Assembly (NCBI RefSeq): GCF_000266905.1
Contig: NC_018027.1
Span: forward strand, 4,340,001 to 4,404,000
Reading direction: 5' to 3'
DNA: 64,000 nt
From: Mycolicibacterium chubuense NBB4
GTDB taxonomy: Bacteria; Actinomycetota; Actinomycetes; Mycobacteriales; Mycobacteriaceae
Part shown: positions 1-8,412 of the stretch, piece by piece
How positions within the stretch are numbered: position 1 is the stretch's first letter
How the letters are laid out: each line of letters starts with the position of its first letter
Translations under genes and position numbers: made by a program
The notes under the pieces: generated by a model
Seen by the model: only the letters and a program-made list of their open reading frames with translations
Databases searched by the model: none
What the model was told of the DNA's origin: nothing

Positions 1-1247
1 GTTTCGGCGCGATCACCGTCGGCATCGTGACCGTCATCTTCTCCATGGTCGGCGCCGAGATCGCGACGATCGCGGCCGCGGAGTCCGCCGATCCGGAACG
101 GGCGGTGGCGAAAGCCGCCAACTCGGTGATCCTGCGCATCCTGATCTTCTATGTGGGGGCGGTCCTGCTGCTGGTGACCATCCTGCCGTGGAACGACAAG
201 GGCGTGGCCGCCTCACCTTTCGTCGCCGCGTTCACCAAGATGGGGATCCCGTACGCGGACCACGTGATGAACGTCGTGGTGTTGACGGCGGTGCTGAGCT
301 GTCTCAACTCCGGCATGTACACCGCCTCGCGGATGCTCTTCGTGCTCGCCGCCCGGCGGGAAGCCCCGCCCGCACTGGTCAAGGTGACCCGCCGCGGTGT
401 GCCGACGAACGCCATCCTCGCCTCGTCGGTCGTCGGGTTCCTGTGCGTGATCGCCGCGGCGGTGTCGCCGGACACCATCTTCGCGTTCCTGCTCAACTCG
501 AGCGGTGCCATCATCCTGTTCGTCTACCTGCTGATCGCGATCTCGCAGATAGTGCTGCGCTATCGCACCCCGGACTCCGAACTCCGGGTGAAGATGTGGC
601 TGTTCCCAGTGCTTTCCGCGCTCACCGCGCTGGCGATCGTGGCGATCCTGGTGCAGATGTACCTCGACACGTCGCTACGGTCCCAGCTGGTGCTGAGCCT
701 GTTGTCGTGGGCAGTCGTGATCGTGCTCTTCGTCATCAACAAGTGGTTCGTGAAGCGACGCTCGGCAGAGCCCGCGGAGGTCTCCCCCACCGGCACACCG
801 CACCGAGTGCTGGTGCTGGCCAATCAGACCGTCGACTCACGCGAGCTCCTCGACGAGTTGCGTCGTATCGGCGCCGGCCGCGAGGCTCAGTACATGGTCG
901 TGGTGCCGGCCAGCCCGGTCGACACGGGTGCCGCCGAGACGCACGGACCGCGTGATGTCACCGAAGCCACGCAAGAGGCCGCGACAGCCAGACTCGACAC
1001 CACACTGGCCGCGCTGCGCCACGAGAACCTGGACGCGCAAGGCGAATTGGGCGACTACCGGCCGCTGCGCGCTCTGGACCACGCCGTCGCCAAGTTCAGT
1101 CCCGACCAGATCGTGATCGCGACGCTGCCGGCCGAGTTCTCGGTGTGGCACCGCTTCGACGTGGTCGACCGCGCCCGTGCCCAGTTCAACGTCCCCGTGA
1201 CTCACGTGGTCGCGCAGTCGGCCGTGCGGAACGAGGTCCCGCGATGA
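1..1247 (+). CDS. APC-family amino-acid permease with C-terminal USP-like domain (5' end missing)
   Basis: The reading frame is open from base 3, so the N-terminal membrane segments lie outside the window. Residues visible from the left edge match the second half of amino acid-polyamine-organocation (APC) permeases of the GABA/proline permease type: helices around SMVGAEIATIAAAE, LIFYVGAVLLLVTILPW, a conserved LNSGMYTASRMLF segment and RGVPTNAILASSVVGF. After the last helix (about residue 240 of the visible part) comes a soluble tail of about 150 residues (HRVLVLANQTVDS ... DQIVIATLP) that looks like a universal-stress-protein fold. The stop overlaps the next start (ATGA), so the two genes are translationally coupled. 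The substrate cannot be told from sequence. Confidence 0.85.
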   Translation, partial: FGAITVGIVTVIFSMVGAEIATIAAAESADPERAVAKAANSVILRILIFYVGAVLLLVTILPWNDKGVAASPFVAAFTKMGIPYADHVMNVVVLTAVLSCLNSGMYTASRMLFVLAARREAPPALVKVTRRGVPTNAILASSVVGFLCVIAAAVSPDTIFAFLLNSSGAIILFVYLLIAISQIVLRYRTPDSELRVKMWLFPVLSALTALAIVAILVQMYLDTSLRSQLVLSLLSWAVVIVLFVINKWFVKRRSAEPAEVSPTGTPHRVLVLANQTVDSRELLDELRRIGAGREAQYMVVVPASPVDTGAAETHGPRDVTEATQEAATARLDTTLAALRHENLDAQGELGDYRPLRALDHAVAKFSPDQIVIATLPAEFSVWHRFDVVDRARAQFNVPVTHVVAQSAVRNEVPR

Positions 1248-2128
1248 CGATTCTCGCGGGATTCAGCGCGAGCGGTCACGGGCCTGCGCCGCTGCATCTG
1301 GCGTCCCAGATCTCCCGGTGCACCGGCGAGAAGATCGTCGCCGCGGCGATCATCGAACGCCACTGGCCGAAGGCCGATCCCGTTGAAGACGAGTACCTCA
1401 ATTTCGTTGGCACTCAGGCGAAGAGGTCTCTCAAGCAGATGGTCGACCAACTTCCCGAGGGCTTGGATGTGTGGGAGGTCGTCCACCAGGCCGCCTCCGT
1501 CCCTGAAGGGCTGACCGAACTCGCCACCGAGGTGAACGCGGACATCGTCGTGGTGGGCTCCTCGTCGTCAGGGCTGCTCGGCAGAATCGCCCTGGGTAGC
1601 GTCACCGATCGCCTCGTCCACACCGCGGCGATCCCGGTGGCGATCGCGCCGCGCGGGTATCCGGCGCAGCGAGGAAAGATCGAGCGGTTGACGGTGGCCT
1701 ACGGTGGGCAGGCCGACCAGGTCGGATTGGTGGCCACGTGCGCGGAACTGGCCGAGCGGTGGTCGGCGCGGCTACGCATCGCGTCGTTCACCGTCCGCCC
1801 CGTGACCATGTTCAGCGGCACCGTCGAACCCGCTGCCGAGAACCTCGTGATCAAGCAGTGGGCCCAGCGGACCCGGGAGGGGATCGCCGCCCAACTCGAG
1901 AAGGTCCGTGCGGGTGTCGGCACGCTCAACGCCGATGTGGTGATCGGTGCAGGCCCGACGTGGCGGGACGCGGTGGACGGCCTCGACTGGGAGGCCGGCG
2001 ACATCCTGGTGCTGGGGTCGGGGGCGGCCGGCCCGGCAGCCCAGGTCTTCCTCGGTTCGGCCGCGGCGCGGATCCTGCGGCATTCACCGGTCCCGACGAT
2101 GATCGTGCCGAAGCGAGAGGCGGCGTGA
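1244..2128 (+). CDS. Tandem-domain universal stress protein (UspA family)
   Basis: 294 aa, soluble, two consecutive USP domains. Domain 1 ends in an ATP-loop-like GSSSSGLLGRIALGS followed by PVAIAP; domain 2 ends in LGSGAAGPAAQVFLGS followed by PTMIVP. Both resemble the G-2x-G-9x-G(S/T) nucleotide-binding signature. The ATG at 1244 is preferred because it overlaps the permease stop (ATGA) and removes an unrelated N-terminal extension. With the USP-like tail on the adjoining permease, this suggests that transport is tied to stress or energy sensing; that is inference. The substrate and stress signal are unknown. Confidence 0.85.
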   Translation: MTILAGFSASGHGPAPLHLASQISRCTGEKIVAAAIIERHWPKADPVEDEYLNFVGTQAKRSLKQMVDQLPEGLDVWEVVHQAASVPEGLTELATEVNADIVVVGSSSSGLLGRIALGSVTDRLVHTAAIPVAIAPRGYPAQRGKIERLTVAYGGQADQVGLVATCAELAERWSARLRIASFTVRPVTMFSGTVEPAAENLVIKQWAQRTREGIAAQLEKVRAGVGTLNADVVIGAGPTWRDAVDGLDWEAGDILVLGSGAAGPAAQVFLGSAAARILRHSPVPTMIVPKREAA

Positions 2129-2224
2129 CAACGCGGTAGCGCCGTAGCTGCGCACGCGTCATCGGCCGGACCGTCGCGCACACGCGAGTGCGGGCGAGAT
2201 CGGGCGTCTTCTAGGCTCGAACCG

Positions 2225-3235
2225 ATGGCATCCGAACAGGACTGGCGAGACCTGCGGTCGCGGTTGGCACGCTCCGCAGCACATTCCCGGTCGGCGTTGA
2301 AGCGCTGCGGTTCGGCTCACTTCGCGCGCCTTCCCCGACCGGCCCGACAGGGATTGCGGCTGGTCGGCCACACCGTGCACGAGGCGCTCGAGGACCGGGT
2401 TCCCGGGTTGGCCGCCGAGGCAGCGCTGTTCACCTTGATATCGCTACCGGCTCTGCTTCTGGCCGTCATCGGTTCGCTCGGCTTCGTCGCCGCAGAACTG
2501 GGGCCGGCGGGCACCGAAGAGCTGCGCCACCTGGTGCTCGGAGTCCCGAGGTCGTTCCTCTCCGATCCGACCTTTTCCTCCTACGAGCGCGTCGTGCAGA
2601 CGGTGCTGGCCGAGACCCACGGCAACGTGGTGTCCTTGGGCATCGTGCTCAGCATCTGGAGTGGTTCCCGAGCGGTGAACAGCTATCTGCAGACGATGAC
2701 GATCGCTTATGACATCGAGCCACGACCGGGCTGGCGTCGACGACTGCTGGCGTTGGCGCTCACTCTCGGATTCCTGGTGAGCGCCGTAGCTGTTTTGCCG
2801 CCAATGGTTCTCGGGCCCCGCCTGCTGCGATGGCTGTCCTCGGGCGCTGTTGAGGACGCCACCCTGCGTATCGTCGACCTGTTTTTCTGGCCGGGCGTGA
2901 TCCTGGTCGTATTCGTCGGGCTGACAACGGTTTACAACGTCGGCGTTCCGTGGCGGACACCGTGGCGACGTGACGCACCGGGAGCACTGCTGGCGATGAC
3001 CATGTGGCTGGTGGCATCGGCGGGCCTGCGGATCTACCTGACGATCAGCGTCCGGCAGGACGCGGTGTTCAGCCAATTGGCGGTGCCCATCGCAGTCATC
3101 CTGTGGATATATGTCACCGCATTCGCAGTGCTGCTGGGCGCCGAGTTCAACGCTGAAATCGAAAGAATGTGGCCCCACGAGGAGCACCCCTGGCGGCTGA
3201 CGCCTCGACTGAGCAGGCGCACCGCGGAATCCTGA
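2225..3235 (+). CDS. YihY/BrkB-family inner-membrane protein
   Basis: 336 aa with about six hydrophobic segments. The family layout is visible: an N-terminal amphipathic stretch ending DRVPGLAAEAALFTLISLPALLL, the hallmark LSIWSGSRAVNSYLQTMTIAYD, two central helices, PWRTPWRRDAPGALLAM, and a final VILWIYVTAFAVLLGAEFNAEIER. These match YihY/BrkB (UPF0761) proteins, often misannotated as ribonuclease BN. The function is not established; a transport or envelope role is assumed for the family. It ends 36 bp before the convergent M42 peptidase gene. Confidence 0.85.
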   Translation: MASEQDWRDLRSRLARSAAHSRSALKRCGSAHFARLPRPARQGLRLVGHTVHEALEDRVPGLAAEAALFTLISLPALLLAVIGSLGFVAAELGPAGTEELRHLVLGVPRSFLSDPTFSSYERVVQTVLAETHGNVVSLGIVLSIWSGSRAVNSYLQTMTIAYDIEPRPGWRRRLLALALTLGFLVSAVAVLPPMVLGPRLLRWLSSGAVEDATLRIVDLFFWPGVILVVFVGLTTVYNVGVPWRTPWRRDAPGALLAMTMWLVASAGLRIYLTISVRQDAVFSQLAVPIAVILWIYVTAFAVLLGAEFNAEIERMWPHEEHPWRLTPRLSRRTAES

Positions 3236-3270
3236 GACGCCCGGTCCAGCAGTCGAAGGTCGCCTTCTGC

Positions 3271-4371
3271 CTATGCCGGGTTCAGCAGGAATTCCACGAC
3301 GACGTCTGTCAGCGCGGCAATGCCTGAGGACGGGATCACCTCGTAACCGTGCGTACTCAGGGTCTGCACGCAGAGCAGGCCCGCCCGGGGCGAGAGCCCG
3401 CTGGCCTTCGCATGCGACGCATCGGACTCGAACGCGCCGAGGACCGCAGCCTGGGGCGACAGATCCAGCTCGGTGGCGATGTCCATCAATCGGTCCGCCA
3501 CCGCCTTGTCGTAGACGCACCGGCTGTCGCTGTACGCCACGATCGGACCGCCACCGACTGTGGTGTCGTACTCCGCCTCGGTCGGCCCCACCTCGAGCGC
3601 GATGGTGAGATCGCCGGGCAGCGTCCGGCTGGCATACGAAGCACCGACCCCACCGATCTCCTCGTTGGTCGTGAACACGAAGTAGACGTCGTCGGACGGC
3701 CGCTGCGAACGTGACTGCAGCACCTGCGCTGCGTGCAGCAGAGCGGTCACCGACGCGCGATCGTCCATGAAGTACGAGCCGATGTAGTCACCGACGTCGA
3801 CCAGCGTGCGCTTGCTTCGTTCCACGCACACCCGAGTGCCCGGATGGACCCCCGCCGCGGCGAGCTCCTCGGGGGTGCATCCGGTGAACACGAAGACGTG
3901 CACCCAATCCAGTGACTTGTCACCTTTGTCGGGTTTGGTCTGCCAGATCCGCAGGCTTTCCTTGGTGGTGTGCTCCGACCCCAGGGACAGCACACCGGTC
4001 AGCGTCACGTTGTCGCCGAGAATGGCGACGGGCCCGAGTCCGAAGTTCGCCGGGTACATCACGCCCGAGGGCGTCACATGCAACGTGCCGTCGGGCTCCA
4101 CCCGTTTGACGATCATCGACAGTTCATCCATGTGGGCCAACACGCGGGTGCCCCGTGCGTCGTCGTAGGTCTTCGCCTCTTGTGAACCGGAGCCGCTGCC
4201 GCGGAGGAACCCGACGAGATTGCCCGCCTTGTCCACCCACGTCTCATCGACGCACGGCTCGAGTTCGCGACGGCAGATGTCGCGGACCGACTCCTCCTGG
4301 CCGCCGGGCCCGTAGGCCCACAGCAGCTCCTGAAGCAGCTCGCGGCGCAGCGTGCTTCGTTCCTCAGCCAT
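3271..4371 (-). CDS. M42-family metallopeptidase (glutamyl aminopeptidase / deblocking type)
   Basis: 366 aa, cytosolic. Metal ligands and catalytic motifs of the M42 co-catalytic zinc aminopeptidases are recognisable in order: LAHMDELSMIV (first His/Asp), SYFMDDRASVTALL (bridging Asp), VFTTNEEIGGVGASY (catalytic Glu pair), IALEVGP and a late STHGYEVI His. The start at 4371 is chosen because it has GGAAGGG about 6-8 nt upstream and overlaps the end of the upstream decarboxylase gene by 8 bp; an in-frame start 48 bp earlier is less likely. The pairing with phosphatidylserine decarboxylase suggests one transcript, but no metabolic link is obvious. Confidence 0.85.
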   Translation of the reverse strand: MAEERSTLRRELLQELLWAYGPGGQEESVRDICRRELEPCVDETWVDKAGNLVGFLRGSGSGSQEAKTYDDARGTRVLAHMDELSMIVKRVEPDGTLHVTPSGVMYPANFGLGPVAILGDNVTLTGVLSLGSEHTTKESLRIWQTKPDKGDKSLDWVHVFVFTGCTPEELAAAGVHPGTRVCVERSKRTLVDVGDYIGSYFMDDRASVTALLHAAQVLQSRSQRPSDDVYFVFTTNEEIGGVGASYASRTLPGDLTIALEVGPTEAEYDTTVGGGPIVAYSDSRCVYDKAVADRLMDIATELDLSPQAAVLGAFESDASHAKASGLSPRAGLLCVQTLSTHGYEVIPSSGIAALTDVVVEFLLNPA

Positions 4372-5590
4372 CGACGGAACCCTTCCGCTGGGGTCGCCGG
4401 TCCTGCGTGCACCGAGCAACGACGGATCCGACGCGGCGTGGTGCGGAGTCGGTGTCGACCTCGGGGCCGACGCCCTCCTGGAACAGGATGATGATGTCGG
4501 ACCCGCCGAACTGGAAGTAACCGAACTCCTCGCCCTTGGTCACCTCGGTCCCTACCACCGTGCTGAGGTTGACCGACGCGACATGCGACATGCCTACTGG
4601 CACAACGGCGATGACACCGACGTCACCGTGCGGGGAGCCGGACGTGTCGAGCGTCAGGACTCCGCGGGTCTGGAAGAACTCGTAGCCGCTCTGGGAGCTG
4701 TCGCGTGATTGGAGTTCGTGGTCCTGCAGGTCCACCTGCATGAAGACCTGCCCGTTGATCACGAAGGATTCTTCGACCTTGCCGGAGACCGGGACGTGGA
4801 AGCGGTGATACGCCGACGGCGGCAGCATGTAGTGCACGAAGGTACCGTTGCTGAACGCGCCGGCATAGCGGCTGCCTTCGAGCAATTGGCCGATGTTGCC
4901 GTACCGGTGCGTCCCCTTGATCGTGGTGGCGGGAATGTCGGATTCGGGGCCGATGTCGTAGCAGTGTTGAAAGCTGCAGTCCGCCGGCGAGGTGATGACG
5001 CGGTTGTCGGCGGGCTCGGAGATCGGCCGCAGACCCGGGTTGAGTTCCCGCGCGAAGAATTGGTTGAACGTCTGCCAGCCGCTGGGCATGTTGGGCCGGC
5101 CGTCGATCAGCGACTCCTCGATCGTGTACTCCGGGGCGTCGCGCAGGAAGGACTGCAGGATGTCGTCGTCGAACGATTCACCGGTGTCCAGGAAACTCCC
5201 CCACTGGCGGGCGAATTCGGTCAACCAGCCGCGAAAGGCCTTGGAATTCTCGGCAATCGCGGTGCCGTCGACATCGACCTTCTGATCCACCAGCCAGAAG
5301 AAATGGGCCAGGCGGTCGTTGACCTCCTTGGCGTACCGCTCGTGTGGGGCCGTGGTCTTCCAGGCCGGCGCATCGGTTTGCCGCGGGATCCACCGGATGA
5401 AACTCGTCAGGTATTCGCCGTACTCCGGCAGGGTCTGCGGCCAGTCGAGCGCCCGATACAGTTCGGAATTCAGCGAGTCTTTGGCCCGTTCGGCCGCCTT
5501 CTGCAGCGACTTCTGCAAGAGCTCGGCCAGGCCGGGCTCCCGGTCGAGCAGGTTGTGCAGGTCGTGCACGATCCTGTCCGGTTCCGGCAT
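4364..5590 (-). CDS. Phosphatidylserine decarboxylase family proenzyme
   Basis: 408 aa. This pyruvoyl enzyme family converts phosphatidylserine to phosphatidylethanolamine. The C-terminal catalytic half shows FNQFFARELNPGLRPI, ITSPADCSF, HYMLPPSAYHRFHVPVSG and the self-cleavage region YFQFGGSDIIILF near residue 360. Here the serine that would become the pyruvoyl group sits in GGSD rather than the bacterial LGST, as I recall for the longer PSD-like branch. An N-terminal region of about 150 residues precedes the core, so this is a paralogue of that branch, not the compact canonical mycobacterial Psd. The last 8 bp overlap the downstream peptidase gene. Confidence 0.8.
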   Translation of the reverse strand: MPEPDRIVHDLHNLLDREPGLAELLQKSLQKAAERAKDSLNSELYRALDWPQTLPEYGEYLTSFIRWIPRQTDAPAWKTTAPHERYAKEVNDRLAHFFWLVDQKVDVDGTAIAENSKAFRGWLTEFARQWGSFLDTGESFDDDILQSFLRDAPEYTIEESLIDGRPNMPSGWQTFNQFFARELNPGLRPISEPADNRVITSPADCSFQHCYDIGPESDIPATTIKGTHRYGNIGQLLEGSRYAGAFSNGTFVHYMLPPSAYHRFHVPVSGKVEESFVINGQVFMQVDLQDHELQSRDSSQSGYEFFQTRGVLTLDTSGSPHGDVGVIAVVPVGMSHVASVNLSTVVGTEVTKGEEFGYFQFGGSDIIILFQEGVGPEVDTDSAPRRVGSVVARCTQDRRPQRKGSVDG

Positions 5591-6139
5591 CGAAGTACCA
5601 TCCTTTCTCCGTCGTCGAGGCGCGTGCCGGACATCGTCGACACGTGCGCGAAATCGTCAAGGGCCACGGCGCCCTTCGCCTCGGGGCATGACCAATCGTC
5701 CCCGGGCATCGAGCCGCACCTGGGTTGCCGGAGCAATGGCCCTTCGGCCGGCCAGGTCGCCGCTCGCATACCGCACGGGGGCATCTTGACCTGCAAGGCA
5801 TTCCCCGCCGGCATGAGTACGAACGAAAAATTTCCTGTGAATCGTCTAAGCGTTATGGCCACCTCGACAGTGACGGCCGAGAACCTTGGTGGCTGGAGCG
5901 ACGCCACTCATTGGCGATGGTGCTCGGCGGAGCAGGGCTCGCAGTCCTGCCACGCAACCGCACTAGACAATCAAGTCACACAGCCGTCCATCTTCGAGGG
6001 CCAAAGCCCCTCCAAGACAGGACCATTGCCTCCCGACGACTGTGCCCGCACCGGCTAGCGTCGGAAGCGTCTCGGCAAGGGTCGATCCGTCGGCTGATCG
6101 GCTGCAGCGAGAACGAGCGGCGCCTGAGAGGAGGCCATC
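5591..6139. other. 549-bp divergent intergenic region, possibly with a decayed small membrane-protein ORF
   Basis: It separates the minus-strand decarboxylase from the plus-strand SpoIIAA-like gene, so it must hold both promoters. No confident sigma-factor hexamers were found. Around 5855-5990 the plus strand reads MATSTVTAENLGGW in one frame and continues as ERRHSLAMVLGGAGLAVL in another. Joined, these resemble the N-terminus of DUF2892-type small membrane proteins, so a frameshifted remnant is possible. No intact gene is supported. Confidence 0.4.
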
Positions 6140-6502
6140 ATGATCGAGGCCTTGGGTGGTTTTCCCGCCAATGTTGCGGCTTTCGCCTGCCACGGGCAGG
6201 TGAGCAAGGCGGACTACGAGACCGTACTCATTCCTGACATCGAGAAACGGCTGCTGGAGCACGATAAGGTGCGCATCTACTACGAAACCGCTGCGGACTT
6301 CGCCGGCGTCGATGCGGGCGCCGCGTGGGAGGACGCCAAGGTCGGATTCACTCACTTCCTTCGCTGGGAACGGTTCGCCGTCGTGACCGATGTCGAATGG
6401 ATCAAACAGGCGGTCAAGCTCGTGGGATTCCTGATGCCCGGTCACCTACGGACATTCACGCCTGATGAGGCGCAGCTCGCTCGAGACTGGGTCGTCAAGT
6501 AA
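6140..6502 (+). CDS. SpoIIAA-like (STAS-fold) protein
   Basis: 120 aa, soluble. It matches the SpoIIAA-like family (DUF3478 type): a start MIEALGGFPANVAAFACHGQVSKADYE, central RIYYETAADFAGVDAGAAWEDAKVG, then FAVVTDVEWIKQAVKLVGFLMPG and FTPDEAQLARDWV. The start is fixed by GAGAGGAGG ending 6-7 nt before the ATG. Unlike true SpoIIAA anti-anti-sigma factors, no clear phosphorylatable serine motif is visible, and family members are often stress-induced proteins of unknown role. It is transcribed alone. Confidence 0.8.
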   Translation: MIEALGGFPANVAAFACHGQVSKADYETVLIPDIEKRLLEHDKVRIYYETAADFAGVDAGAAWEDAKVGFTHFLRWERFAVVTDVEWIKQAVKLVGFLMPGHLRTFTPDEAQLARDWVVK

Positions 6503-7062
6503 ATCGGCGGCCACCGCCTCGACCCGCTCTGCTGCCACCCCCGACCCGCGCGATCGCATCCATCGGCATGTGCGCGCACAGGTTCGCGACGAAGTCGACG
6601 CATGCTCAATAGCGCCGGCGCCGGTCCGTAGTGTCGTGCGCCCGAGTGGAGAAACGCCGGTTGCAGATGCCGCCACAGTCCTCAGCAAATTATCAGACTA
6701 GTTAATAGTGTTCCGACTGGCCGATGCAGGACACGCACCTGATTCCCTCCCGAACTTTGCTTGACTTGGGTGCTGCCCGATTCAGAATGGTGCCGGTTGC
6801 CCGTGTGTACCACCTCGGCAGGTCGATGTGCCCTCGTATGCACCGCTATCAGCTGGTACTTCCTTCCGGATTGCAGACCGGATCGATTGCAACGACTCCG
6901 CGGAAAAATTTTGCGGCGCTAGCTAGACAGTCGTCCTAAGTGCTGTTAGCGTCTTTGCCAGATCTGCACCTTCAGGTTCAAAACTCAGCTTCGCCCCGGG
7001 GAAACGCGCACGATCGCGTAGTTTTCGCGAATATGTGCGAGGCAGGCACCGAGGAGTATGTG
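6503..7062. other. 560-bp upstream region of the polysaccharide cassette, locally AT-richer
   Basis: No protein gene is supported; the short open frames look random. From about 6690 the base composition is visibly less GC-rich than the flanks (for example AAATTATCAGACTAGTTAATAG near 6690-6710 and GGAAAAATTTTGCGG near 6901-6915). This leader presumably carries the promoter and long 5' untranslated region of the 7063 operon. No known riboswitch consensus was recognised. Confidence 0.4.
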
Positions 7063-8412
7063 ATGCCACACCGCTCACCGTTGTGCGGCGCCAACCCCCC
7101 TGCCGCTGCGACTCCGAGGGTCGGGGCTGTTCTTGCCCCCGCTCCTGATGTGCAGCCTCGGCAGCGGGTCGCCGTCGTAGGTCTCGGTTACGTCGGCCTG
7201 CCGACCGCTCTGTCGCTCACCGCTGCCGGCAGTGAAGTGGTGGGCATCGACGTCGACGAGAACCGGCTGGCCGCCATCAAGGACGAGCGGGTGGAGCTCT
7301 TCCACGGGGACGCGTCACGACTGGCCACAGCACTGAACGACCAGTTGCTGAAGTTGACCACCGAGCCCGCCACCATGAAGGAAGCGGACGCGGTGGTCAT
7401 CTGCGTGCCGACGCCGGTCGACGCCCATACGACGCCGGACATGACGGCGCTGTCACGCGCGTGCGAGACCGTCGTCGAACACGCGCAGCGCGGTCAGACC
7501 ATCGTGCTGACGTCGACCACATACGCCGGATGCACACGCGACCTCTTGATCGCCCCGCTGCGGCAGCGCGGATTTCAGATCGGCACGGACGTATTCGTCG
7601 CGTTCAGTCCTGAGCGGATCGATCCCGGCGTCGCAGGTCATGCACCGGAATCGACTCCTCGAGTACTCGGCGGATTCACCGGCCGGTGTTCCGAGCGCGC
7701 CGCCCGCCTGCTGGCCCACACCGCTGCCGTCGTGCATATCGTCTCGTCGCCGGAAGCCGCCGAGATGACCAAGCTCCTGGAGAACACGTTCCGAGCCGTG
7801 AACATCGCCTTGGCCAACGAGTTCGCCGATGCGGCAACAGAACTCGGCATCGATGTCATCGAGGTGATCAGTGCGGCCTCGACCAAGCCGTACGGGTACA
7901 TGCCGTTCTATCCCGGGTCGGGAGTCGGTGGCCACTGCATCCCCTGCGATCCGCACTATCTGCTCTGGCAGATGCGGGCCAGACGGCGAAACAGTCCGGT
8001 GGTGGACGCCGCGATGGCTGCTATCGCCGCACGCCCCCGCGCCGTGTTCGGACGCGCGGTGCGGGTGCTTGCCGACTCGGGGAAACCACTGACCGGGGCG
8101 AGGATTCTCATCGCGGGAGTCAGCTACAAGCCCGGAATCAGCGATATCCGGGAGTCACCCGCGCTTGCCATCATCGACCTGTTGTCGAGCCAAGGTGCGC
8201 ACGTCTTTTTCAGTGACCCCTACGTCGACGTGGTGCGGAGTGCCGTCGCCGGCACGCTGCATCACGTAGCGAACCCCGATCAGATGGCGTGGGACCTGGT
8301 TGTCGTGCACACCGCTCACCCCGATCACGACCTCGGATGGCTGGCGCAGCAGCCGACGGTGCTCGACGCCAGCTACAAACTCGCTGATCTTCCCAACCGC
8401 CATCTGCTATGA
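7063..8412 (+). CDS. Nucleotide-sugar 6-dehydrogenase (UDP-HexNAc/WbpA-WecC type)
   Basis: 449 aa, cytosolic, NAD-dependent. It oxidises C6 of a UDP-sugar to a uronic acid. Visible features: Rossmann VAVVGLGYVGLPTAL, the VICVPTPVD loop, LTSTTYAGCT, the FSPERIDPG segment, the helix LLENTFRAVNIALANE, and the catalytic-cysteine region PGSGVGGHCIPCDPHYL. The GGHCIPxDP form is typical of UDP-N-acetylglucosamine/mannosamine dehydrogenases (WbpA, WecC, TviB) rather than UDP-glucose dehydrogenase (GGSCFPKD). The ATG at 7063 is chosen for its GAGGAG 6 nt upstream; a GTG at 6940 would add 41 unconserved residues. The stop overlaps the glycosyltransferase start by 4 bp, so substrate supply and polymerisation are coupled. 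Confidence 0.85.
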   Translation: MPHRSPLCGANPPAAATPRVGAVLAPAPDVQPRQRVAVVGLGYVGLPTALSLTAAGSEVVGIDVDENRLAAIKDERVELFHGDASRLATALNDQLLKLTTEPATMKEADAVVICVPTPVDAHTTPDMTALSRACETVVEHAQRGQTIVLTSTTYAGCTRDLLIAPLRQRGFQIGTDVFVAFSPERIDPGVAGHAPESTPRVLGGFTGRCSERAARLLAHTAAVVHIVSSPEAAEMTKLLENTFRAVNIALANEFADAATELGIDVIEVISAASTKPYGYMPFYPGSGVGGHCIPCDPHYLLWQMRARRRNSPVVDAAMAAIAARPRAVFGRAVRVLADSGKPLTGARILIAGVSYKPGISDIRESPALAIIDLLSSQGAHVFFSDPYVDVVRSAVAGTLHHVANPDQMAWDLVVVHTAHPDHDLGWLAQQPTVLDASYKLADLPNRHLL

